Source: Acidobacteriaceae bacterium
GTDB taxonomy: Bacteria; Acidobacteriota; Terriglobia; Terriglobales; Acidobacteriaceae
Direction: 5' to 3'
NCBI GenBank assembly: GCA_025462785.1
Contig: JAOAPG010000014.1
Location: forward strand, 1-6,114
DNA length: 6,114 nucleotides
In this document: piece after piece, positions 1 through 4,926 of the stretch
Layout of the letters: every line of letters begins with the position of its first letter
Numbering within the stretch: the first letter of the stretch is position 1
The notes under the pieces: generated by a model
Told to the model about the DNA's origin: nothing
Database searches by the model: none
Seen by the model: only the letters and a program-made list of their open reading frames with translations
Translations under genes and position numbers: made by a program

Positions 1-696
1 TTCGACAGCAACTGGCTTTTTTTTAATGTTGAAGGCCTGAGCTCGGATTCGAATCTGGAAACAGCTATGAGCATGCTGATCGCGAATGCAGTGGCATCGC
101 GTGCACGAGGCAAGAACGGCCAGCCTAGCGTCACGGTGCTTGATGAGTGCTGGTTTCTCTTAGATTCTCCTGCCCTCGCTCCCGAAGTGGTTCAACTCTT
201 TCGGACCGCGAGGAAGAGAAATGCCAGTGTCTGGGGAATCAGCCAAACCGTCGAAGACTTCGTAGGAACGGAATTTCGTCCCCGCGAGCATGGCCCCGGA
301 ATCCTGAAGAACGCGAGCACGAAAATTATCGGACAACAGCCGGGAGACATCAGCCCGCTTGTAAAACATCTGTTTCTGAATCCGGTTGCCTTGAATGAAG
401 TAAAGCGCTTCAGCGCCCCCCAAAAGGGAGAAAGCGCGGACGCGTTGCTCGTGCTCGGCGAGAAAGCTGAAACCACACAAACCATCCGTATCGTACCGAC
501 AGCCCTTAACTACTGGGTATGCACGACGTTTCCTAGAGAAAGGAAGTACAGGGCGTGGTTCCTCAAGAAACTCACGAACCTCTCTCCTCTCGAACAATAC
601 GAGGCACTGGCGCGGCAGTTTCCTCATGGACTGGCTGATATTCCGCCACTGCCTGAGGAACTATCGGGTGCGGTTGCGAGGGAGGCACAGCCATGA
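1..696 (+). CDS. virB4: VirB4/TrbE-family type IV secretion ATPase, C-terminal part (5' end outside window)
   Basis: The frame is open from base 1 to TGA at 694-696, giving the last 231 residues of a protein normally around 800 long. VirB4/TrbE ATPases sit at the cytoplasmic face of the inner membrane and power pilus assembly and substrate transfer. The visible part holds the Walker B strand VTVLDEC, with acidic D48 and E49 (fragment numbering), then RTARKRNASVWGISQ and the SQTVEDF motif typical of the C-terminal RecA-like domain, and ILKNASTKIIGQQPGD, matching the family's conserved strand before the final helices. Walker A must lie upstream. No frameshift or internal stop is visible. The stop overlaps the next start (ATGA), so the two genes are probably translationally coupled. 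An eight-T run at 17-24 encodes part of W-L-F-F-N. Family assignment is firm; VirB4 versus TrbE naming is not decided. Confidence 0.93.
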   Translation, partial: FDSNWLFFNVEGLSSDSNLETAMSMLIANAVASRARGKNGQPSVTVLDECWFLLDSPALAPEVVQLFRTARKRNASVWGISQTVEDFVGTEFRPREHGPGILKNASTKIIGQQPGDISPLVKHLFLNPVALNEVKRFSAPQKGESADALLVLGEKAETTQTIRIVPTALNYWVCTTFPRERKYRAWFLKKLTNLSPLEQYEALARQFPHGLADIPPLPEELSGAVAREAQP

Positions 697-872
697 AGGG
701 ACTCTCTCATCGCCAGCCGGCACTATTTTGGGCTGCTGGCTTTTTACTGGGCGCTCTGGCTATCGCGAACTTGCCGCTCTGGTTAGACCTCATGAATCGC
801 GGGATGACCTGGGGTGTGGATCACTTGTCTGAATTTCAGAAGCATTGGGAGGTTCCTCTGTGGCTCAGGTAA
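693..872 (+). CDS. small single-pass membrane protein of the T4SS operon (59 aa)
   Basis: ATG at 693 overlaps the virB4 stop codon as ATGA and the frame closes with TAA at 870-872. The product starts MKGLSHRQPALFWAAGFLLG. Residues 10-31 form one hydrophobic segment after a basic N-terminus, and a short amphipathic tail rich in W, H and E follows. I see no lipobox cysteine, so it is not an obvious TrbK-type entry-exclusion lipoprotein, although it sits between the virB4 and virB5 equivalents, where trb operons have small genes. The coupled start, the overlap with the next gene's GTG start and the lack of any other explanation for 697-859 support a real gene. The upstream GGGAGG-like bases (GAGGGAGGCACAGCC before ATG) are a good ribosome binding site. 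Function is unknown; an inner-membrane T4SS accessory role is inferred from context only. Confidence 0.65.
   Translation: MKGLSHRQPALFWAAGFLLGALAIANLPLWLDLMNRGMTWGVDHLSEFQKHWEVPLWLR
847..852 (+). promoter_or_regulatory. Shine-Dalgarno GGGAGG that selects the GTG start at 860
   Basis: GGGAGG lies 7 bases before GTG at 860, an ideal spacing. A TTG at 845 would open a slightly longer frame, but it would put this purine block inside the gene and leave no good site before it. A second in-frame option, ATG at 896, has only a weak GGAAG (887-891) four bases upstream. Confidence 0.6.
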
Positions 873-1696
873 CGAACATCTTATTCGGAAGTTTTATGGT
901 TTTGTTTGGCTACGCCACGGTGGTTGGGCGGAGCCGACGACAAGTGCTCGCGCTCACTTTGGCCGGAGTACTGGCCGTCACTCTGGCCGTTCCGCCACCG
1001 GCGCAGGCCCAAAGTAGCCTGGTGGCGGTTATCAACTCCGTTCTGAACGTCATCAAGGGAGTGATCCAGACTGCGCTAAACACGATTAATTCCGTCCGAA
1101 CCGCAATCAGCAATTTCTACCAGCAGGTCGCTTGGCCAGTCTCGCTGATCAACCAGGCAAAGGCTCTGGTGACGCAGATGATCGGGCAATACAGAAGCGC
1201 CATGCAGAATATCTTCAATATCAACCTGCAGAGCGCCACTCTTCAAAACCCTGTGGCCCTCGAAAGCGCAATGCGAAATCACCAAACAAACGATTTCTCA
1301 AGCCTCACCATGTCGTACGGGAATACCTATGGCCCCATTCCCGCGGCGACTGCAGCTAGTCCAGCTGACCGGACCATGATCGACATGGACGATGCCCTAG
1401 CGCTCGACAGCTTAAAAACACTCAAAGAGACAGACGCTGCGGATGATCTGACCTTACAGGCAGCAAATGACATTGAGCAGGCGGCCAGCCAAGCGGCGCC
1501 GGGGTCGGCACCGTTTCTGACCGCAGGTGCCGTAGTTGCAAGCATCCAGAGCCAAGCTGTTACGCAGAAGATGCTGGCGGCCGAGTTGCGGCAGGAAGGC
1601 GCTCGATTGGCGCATTTCAATGCTCTTGGAAAACGAGGCGCCACAATAACCGGGGATGTGAACGCGCTGATTCTGAACCTATTGCAAAGACATTAG
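860..1696 (+). CDS. exported TrbJ/VirB5-like T4SS protein, copy 1
   Basis: From the GTG start the product is 278 residues. The N-terminus has a hydrophobic stretch, a basic RSRR patch (24-27), a second hydrophobic core and an AQA site near residue 50 that looks like a signal-peptidase I cleavage site. ATG at 896 would leave a simpler signal peptide and is a real alternative. The mature part is Ala/Gln/Asn-rich and predicted mainly helical. It carries landmarks shared with the next gene: LINQA (96-100), YGP-I/V-P (157), MID (173), QAAPGSAP (211-218) and a terminal NLLQRH. This architecture fits VirB5/TrbJ proteins, which are periplasmic or pilus-tip minor components. The gene overlaps the 59-residue ORF by 13 bases and ends 15 bases before its paralogue. 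Assignment rests on context, length, export signal and helical composition rather than a diagnostic catalytic motif. Confidence 0.8.
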   Translation: MAQVTNILFGSFMVLFGYATVVGRSRRQVLALTLAGVLAVTLAVPPPAQAQSSLVAVINSVLNVIKGVIQTALNTINSVRTAISNFYQQVAWPVSLINQAKALVTQMIGQYRSAMQNIFNINLQSATLQNPVALESAMRNHQTNDFSSLTMSYGNTYGPIPAATAASPADRTMIDMDDALALDSLKTLKETDAADDLTLQAANDIEQAASQAAPGSAPFLTAGAVVASIQSQAVTQKMLAAELRQEGARLAHFNALGKRGATITGDVNALILNLLQRH

Positions 1697-1711
1697 AAGA
1701 GGAGACTAGGG

Positions 1712-2530
1712 ATGAGTAAAGCTATCCAGAATATCAAGACAGGGTTTCTGTGGGCGTGGAAGCACAAGATTCGTACCGCGGTTCTGGTCATTGTCTTTGC
1801 TCTCACCGCTCCGACGCCTTTGAAAAGTCAAATTGTTGACCCCTGCTGCGCAATCCTCGCAACCGGTCTCACCACGATCGGCAACACGCTCACCACTGTT
1901 ATTGGAGGAGGCTTGAACAGTATCTTGTCGGTCGAGCAGGGCATAAAGAGTTTCGAACAAGGCGTCGTGTGGCCACAGAACCTGATTAATCAAGCACGGT
2001 CGCTGGTGGCAACCGTTCAGGGAATCTCCGACCAGATTCGAGGAATTATACGGATTCCGGTGAACAGTGCGACCTTGCCCGCAAGCCAACAGTTTGAGCA
2101 AAGCCTGCTTTCGCGGGACCCGAACCGAATCGCGCAAACGAGTGCACAGTACACCGCCGTATATGGCCCGGTGCCGGACCCCACCTCAGCTTCGCCGCAG
2201 GTTCGGGACATGATCGACGTGACAGACGCGGCGGCACAGGCTGCGATGAAAAGGGCGATTGAAATCGATGCTCTCGCAGACCTCGAACTTCAGGCAGCAG
2301 ATCAGATCAATAAAAGTATTCAGGCTGCGGCTCCCGGAAGTGCGCCGATCATCGAGGCGCAAGCAGATGCCTGGCTAGTCCGTGCCAACGCTTACACGCA
2401 GTCGGCAACGGCGGATCTGATGCGAGTACGTGCCGTCGATCTGGCCGACGCAGGCGCAAGTGTCAAGAACGGCGCCGCGAACGCCGCTACACTCCAGCAG
2501 CAGATTTACAACCTCCTGAACAGGCACTAA
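1712..2530 (+). CDS. exported TrbJ/VirB5-like T4SS protein, copy 2 (tandem paralogue)
   Basis: ATG at 1712 follows AAGAGGAG (1697-1704) at 7-base spacing. The product has 272 residues. It has a basic N-terminus (K17, K19, R21), a hydrophobic core at about 22-33 and a likely cleavage near residues 38-40, so it should be exported. Just after that comes an adjacent cysteine pair, C45-C46, absent from copy 1. Shared landmarks stand at almost the same spacing as in copy 1: LINQA at 91, YGPVP at 151, MID at 167, QAAPGSAP at 204-211 and NLLNRH at the end. The two genes are therefore an old tandem duplication, well diverged in between. The likely role is a VirB5/TrbJ-type periplasmic or pilus-tip subunit. 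It ends 3 bases before the VirB6-like gene, which suggests coupling. Confidence 0.8.
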   Translation: MSKAIQNIKTGFLWAWKHKIRTAVLVIVFALTAPTPLKSQIVDPCCAILATGLTTIGNTLTTVIGGGLNSILSVEQGIKSFEQGVVWPQNLINQARSLVATVQGISDQIRGIIRIPVNSATLPASQQFEQSLLSRDPNRIAQTSAQYTAVYGPVPDPTSASPQVRDMIDVTDAAAQAAMKRAIEIDALADLELQAADQINKSIQAAAPGSAPIIEAQADAWLVRANAYTQSATADLMRVRAVDLADAGASVKNGAANAATLQQQIYNLLNRH

Positions 2531-2533
2531 GCC

Positions 2534-3448
2534 GTGTTTTATTTTGAGCAGCTCTTTCAAACCGCGATGAATGGGATCGACAGCGCTAATGTTACGAGCG
2601 CGGTACTGGCGATTGCCGCATCGATTCTCCTCCTCAGTTTCCTTTACAGCGCATACCAAGCATTTGCGAACGGCGGAGATGTGCGCATGCTGGCGGTGTC
2701 GGGTATCAAATACCTGATCCTGGGGCTGGTCTTTGCTAACTACGGTCTCGTGTTTCGCGAAGTCAACGGAATGTTCAATTCTGTGGCTGATTTTATTTAC
2801 AACGCCACGGGTGTCGGCGATCTCTTCGCCAATTGGATGAACCAGCTGGCCCAGTATTGGCAAGCGAACGGAAGCAGTTCGCTGTGGAATCTTGTAACTG
2901 GCCTGATTTCCGGGGTGATCAGTCTACTGCTTATCCTGGCTGCATTTGTGGTTTTCCCAGTGTGCTACCTCATATTTACGATTTTCTACGCAATGTACGG
3001 GTCAGTCCTTTACGTGACGGGGCCTTTTGTTCTTGCCCTTCTACCCGCAAGAGGGGTCGACCATTTGTCGCGCGCCTACCTTGTAAATCTTATGACATTC
3101 CAAGCTTGGGGCCTCATATACGCAATCCTCCAGGTACTGATGTCAGCGGTAAATCTGTCGAGCATGAACGCCGTTCTCAACGCGAACGGAGTTCTCAACA
3201 GTTTCGTTGGCTCAAGCCAGATGATGCTTCTGGCGCTCACGGCCATCCTCTTCTCGTTATCCATTGCCGTGATCCCTTTTATCGCGAACCGAATTGTACG
3301 TGGAGACGTGGGCAGCACCATGATCACTTTAGCTCGGAATATCTCGACGGCGGCAGGTTGGGCGAAAGCTTCAGTGGGAATGGTTTCCGCTGCAAGGACA
3401 TCCGCGGCCGTACCGCCCCCGGCACCACCGCCGCCACCGGTTGCTTAG
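2534..3448 (+). CDS. virB6: VirB6/TrbL-family inner-membrane channel protein
   Basis: GTG start at 2534, three bases after the previous stop; no strong ribosome binding site is visible, so translation probably depends on coupling. The 304-residue product is strongly hydrophobic. Membrane segments are expected at about 21-41, 50-72, 120-170 (two or three spans around LLLILAAFVVFPVCYLIFTI), 183-206 and 229-253. The span number and the long amphipathic, Gly/Ala-rich stretch after the last one (R256-R288) fit the VirB6/TrbL family, which lines the inner-membrane path of the substrate. The protein ends in a run of prolines and alanines (291-304), a low-complexity tail possibly contacting other components. 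Position between the VirB5-like and VirB8-like genes matches the usual order. A hairpin covers its stop codon. VirB6 and TrbL names are interchangeable here. Confidence 0.87.
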   Translation: MFYFEQLFQTAMNGIDSANVTSAVLAIAASILLLSFLYSAYQAFANGGDVRMLAVSGIKYLILGLVFANYGLVFREVNGMFNSVADFIYNATGVGDLFANWMNQLAQYWQANGSSSLWNLVTGLISGVISLLLILAAFVVFPVCYLIFTIFYAMYGSVLYVTGPFVLALLPARGVDHLSRAYLVNLMTFQAWGLIYAILQVLMSAVNLSSMNAVLNANGVLNSFVGSSQMMLLALTAILFSLSIAVIPFIANRIVRGDVGSTMITLARNISTAAGWAKASVGMVSAARTSAAVPPPAPPPPPVA

Positions 3449-3455
3449 GTGGCGG
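3431..3455 (+). promoter_or_regulatory. perfect 8-bp hairpin across the virB6 stop codon
   Basis: CCGCCACC (3431-3438) and GGTGGCGG (3448-3455) are exact reverse complements separated by a 9-base loop. The 5' arm encodes the proline-rich tail; the 3' arm begins within the TAG stop and runs into the 33-base spacer before virB8. No T-run follows, so it is not an intrinsic terminator. It could protect or separate mRNA segments, or be a by-product of the proline codons. Confidence 0.5.
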
Positions 3456-3470
3456 AAGGAGTTTCAGGCA

Positions 3471-3475
3471 AGGAG
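3471..3475 (+). promoter_or_regulatory. strong ribosome binding site of the VirB8-like gene
   Basis: AGGAG followed by ATATAG and ATG at 3482, within the near-canonical stretch AAGGAGATATA. Spacing is 6 bases. A second purine block, GGAAGGAG (3453-3460), lies upstream and is too far away to serve this start. It is the strongest site in the cluster, so VirB8 is probably translated independently of VirB6. Confidence 0.7.
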
Positions 3476-3481
3476 ATATAG

Positions 3482-4225
3482 ATGACGAATCCCGGTCGAG
3501 TGGAAGAGCTCTCGGACATCACTCCCTACACAAAGTATTACGAGCACGACGGAATGCTACGCGCTTATGCGAACCGCGCAATGCTACTGGCCACGATATT
3601 CGGAGTGCTTGCCATGGCTTCACTGGGGCTTGCCATTTACGTTCGCCTGCAACCACCGACCGTGATTCGCATCGACGCAAGCGGCATTGCATCCATGGTT
3701 GGCACTGGGAGGATCGGTGCGGGACCGACACGTAGTGTGTCGAACGAGGTGAACTCAGATGCTGCACCCACCGACTTAGAAGGCCGCGCCACAGTACGAC
3801 AATTTCTAGGGCGCTACCTCGCCTATACGCCGGACTCAGTGGATCGCAACCTTGCAGAGGCTTTGAACATGATGACCACGAATCTCCGTACGTTCAGCAT
3901 GAACAAGCTTCGCGATGAAGACACTGTCGGGAAGATTAAAAGTGAGCACCTGATTTCGGATTTCGAGATTCGCTCGATCGAGCACGTCAAAGGCACACCG
4001 TGGACCTATGTCGTCTTCGGGGTCAAGGAAGTGCATCGGGTGAAGAACGCGGCGGAGGTGATCGATCAGATCGTTAGTCGGTACAACGTGCGTCTGGTCG
4101 AGACTGCCCGCTCGGAAGTCAATCCGAGCGGGCTTTTGATCGCTGAATATGGCGAACAGCAGATGGTTGGAGGCCATGAGGCAGGTCTTTTGCAACAAAG
4201 CGCGCTGGATAAAGATCGGCGCTGA
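3482..4225 (+). CDS. virB8: VirB8/TrbF-family bitopic T4SS scaffold protein
   Basis: ATG at 3482 with a strong ribosome binding site; 247 residues. The protein has a cytoplasmic N-terminus of about 32 residues (YTKYYEHDG, then AYANRAM), one membrane span at about 33-55, then PPTVIRID at 58-65, the usual entry into the periplasmic NTF2-like domain. That domain ends with the family hallmark N-P-x-G: NPSG at 214-217, followed by LLIAEY. VirB8 proteins are inner-membrane scaffolds that contact VirB6, VirB9, VirB10 and the ATPases. Length is normal. The last 25 residues are charged and Gln-rich and look disordered. The coding sequence contains a perfect terminator-like hairpin over codons 209-218. 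In classical trb operons the next genes are trbG and trbI; here an unrelated short gene follows after 53 bases. Confidence 0.92.
   Translation: MTNPGRVEELSDITPYTKYYEHDGMLRAYANRAMLLATIFGVLAMASLGLAIYVRLQPPTVIRIDASGIASMVGTGRIGAGPTRSVSNEVNSDAAPTDLEGRATVRQFLGRYLAYTPDSVDRNLAEALNMMTTNLRTFSMNKLRDEDTVGKIKSEHLISDFEIRSIEHVKGTPWTYVVFGVKEVHRVKNAAEVIDQIVSRYNVRLVETARSEVNPSGLLIAEYGEQQMVGGHEAGLLQQSALDKDRR
4106..4137 (+). terminator. intragenic intrinsic-terminator-like hairpin inside the VirB8-like gene
   Basis: The arms at 4106-4116 and 4123-4133 (GCCCGCTCGGA and TCCGAGCGGGC) pair perfectly over 11 bp, 9 of them G-C. The loop is AGTCAA and TTTT follows at once. This has the form of a rho-independent terminator, with a short U-tract, but it lies 88 bases before the virB8 stop. 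The 3' arm encodes the conserved NPSG motif, which constrains part of it. It could be a leaky terminator that lowers downstream expression, an mRNA 3'-end stabiliser, or chance. Confidence 0.5.
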
Positions 4226-4278
4226 GAGGTTCCGCGGTTCGGGTCCGAAGAAAGGAGTAACTCATTGCGGAGACAGCC

Positions 4279-4590
4279 ATGACTAACGACGTGAAAGATA
4301 CAAAGGAACTACCAATCGTGCCTTCCGGGAGGCGCCGGATCAACTCGAATGGAGGAGGAGATGAAGTGGAAGTCGAAGCGGCGCGTTTCTTTCTCTCGAA
4401 GAGCGGCGGAAATAGCGGGCATCTGGATCTTGGCAGAGAGCTGGCGAGCGAGGCGGAGGCCATCGTTGAATCGCTCAAGGCTGGCCTGAGTTATTTCTCA
4501 GTGGTGGAGTGGCGAGGAATTGCCGACTTCTCCGGGAAGAAGCCGCAGTTGAAAAAAGAAGCGGTACCCAGAGCGCAAACGTCCAGTTAG
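4279..4590 (+). CDS. hypothetical soluble protein of 103 aa between T4SS genes and the polymerase-like gene
   Basis: ATG at 4279 with GGAG (4269-4272) 6 bases upstream; stop TAG at 4588-4590. I do not recognise the family. The product has a flexible basic N-terminus (GRRRINSNGGG, 17-27), a central region EVEVEAARFFLSKSGGNSG, an acidic helix about 50-68 (LDLGRELASEAEAIVESLKA) and a basic tail (KKPQLKKEAVPR). There is no signal peptide or membrane span, so it is probably cytoplasmic. A stronger purine block, AAAGGAG (4251-4257), stands 6 bases before an in-frame ATT at 4264 that would add five residues; ATT starts are rare, so ATG is preferred. The same block precedes a five-codon TTG minicistron (4265-4282) whose stop overlaps the ATG. 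The gene follows virB8 by 53 bases and is probably co-transcribed with it. No function can be assigned. Confidence 0.7.
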   Translation: MTNDVKDTKELPIVPSGRRRINSNGGGDEVEVEAARFFLSKSGGNSGHLDLGRELASEAEAIVESLKAGLSYFSVVEWRGIADFSGKKPQLKKEAVPRAQTSS

Positions 4591-4719
4591 CAAAGTTTCT
4601 CAGCAGACTGAGGTTGGTCTGTCGAGAGCCGTCCACAAGCTCTTTCTCGATTGTGGTCAGTGCTTCACCTTGCTTGAGGTGTGCCTAAACGCCATCGCAA
4701 TGCTGGTGAGCAGACTCCT

Positions 4720-4740
4720 TTTTGTCGTTGCCGGACAAAA
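4720..4740. repeat. perfect 7-bp inverted repeat (possible operator)
   Basis: TTTTGTC (4720-4726) and GACAAAA (4734-4740) are exact reverse complements around a 7-base centre. An A-rich tract (4747-4753) follows. With AT-rich arms and a 14-base centre-to-centre distance it resembles a dimeric repressor site more than an RNA hairpin. It lies about 190 bases before the start of the polymerase-like gene. Confidence 0.4.
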
Positions 4741-4755
4741 TGCGAGAAAAAAAGT

Positions 4756-4855
4756 GCAGCCACGGGGTAACGCGAACCGTGGAACTGCTCGTGAACAACT
4801 AAACCTGGTCCGGTTCTTCGCGAACCTGGCCGGAAACCTTACCCGTTTTCGGCCA
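4756..4855 (+). promoter_or_regulatory. candidate structured RNA: three hairpins, two mutually exclusive, with a possible kissing contact
   Basis: Hairpin A pairs GCAGCCACGG (4756-4765) with CCGTGG-aa-CTGC (4777-4788) as 10 bp with a 2-base bulge. Hairpin B pairs 4805-4816 with 4822-4833 around a UUCGC loop (11 pairs, two of them G-U, one mismatch). Hairpin C pairs 4827-4837 with 4845-4855 as 11 consecutive pairs including one G-U, with the 7-base loop CTTACCC. B and C share bases 4827-4833 and cannot form together. The GGTAA in the loop of A (4766-4770) is complementary to TTACC in the loop of C (4839-4843), allowing a kissing interaction. CGCGAACC occurs twice (4771-4778, 4819-4826). This is the layout of a switchable leader, a small RNA or a DNA-level site such as an origin. 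The pairings are seen; the function is inference. Confidence 0.45.
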
Positions 4856-4884
4856 AGAACAGCGAAGAGACCGGCGGCAGCGGC

Positions 4885-4920
4885 CTCCTTCTCTGTCCTT
4901 TGCCGGATAGAAATAAGGAG
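4885..4920 (+). promoter_or_regulatory. ribosome binding site with an upstream complementary (anti-SD) element
   Basis: AAGGAG (4915-4920) stands 6 bases before ATG at 4927 and is the clear ribosome binding site of the polymerase-like gene. CTCCTT at 4885-4890 is its exact complement, 24 bases upstream, so the two could pair and hide the site. CTCCTT also lies inside another possible hairpin, CCGGC (4871-4875) with GCCGG (4902-4906), which would compete with the masking. The arrangement would permit translational control; a six-base match alone is weak evidence. Confidence 0.45.
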
Positions 4921-4926
4921 ACTGCA

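Larger units (their letters stand above)
4591..4926 (+). other. gene-free 336-base gap with several inverted repeats; leader of the polymerase-like gene
   Basis: I see no convincing gene here. Reading frames on either strand lack ribosome binding sites and have translations of low quality. No clear sigma-70 promoter and no intrinsic terminator with a T-run is visible. A weak 6-bp hairpin, CAGACT with GGTCTG (4604-4609, 4616-4621), closes the T4SS side but lacks a T-run. The 3' two-thirds (about 4719-4920) is dense in inverted repeats, annotated separately, and ends in the ribosome binding site of the large downstream gene. Confidence 0.7.

Noticed and set aside
17..24. Eight-T run in virB4 as a programmed slippage site
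   Set aside because: The zero frame continues cleanly into conserved VirB4 motifs, and no stimulatory hairpin or useful alternative product is evident. L-F-F codons explain the run.
2833..3735. 300-codon + strand frame overlapping virB6 and virB8
   Set aside because: It is out of frame with two clearly identified T4SS genes. Its translation is rich in Arg, Gly, Ser and Cys, as expected of a shadow frame.
4234..4249. GGTTCGGGTCC, resembling a tRNA T-arm or attachment-site remnant
   Set aside because: The conserved A of the T-loop is missing, and no acceptor, D or anticodon arm can be built around it. It is better read as a short TTCGG/CCGAA dyad.
4604..4621. Hairpin CAGACT/GGTCTG after the 103-residue gene as an operon terminator
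   Set aside because: The stem is only 6 bp with one G-U pair, and no T-run follows.
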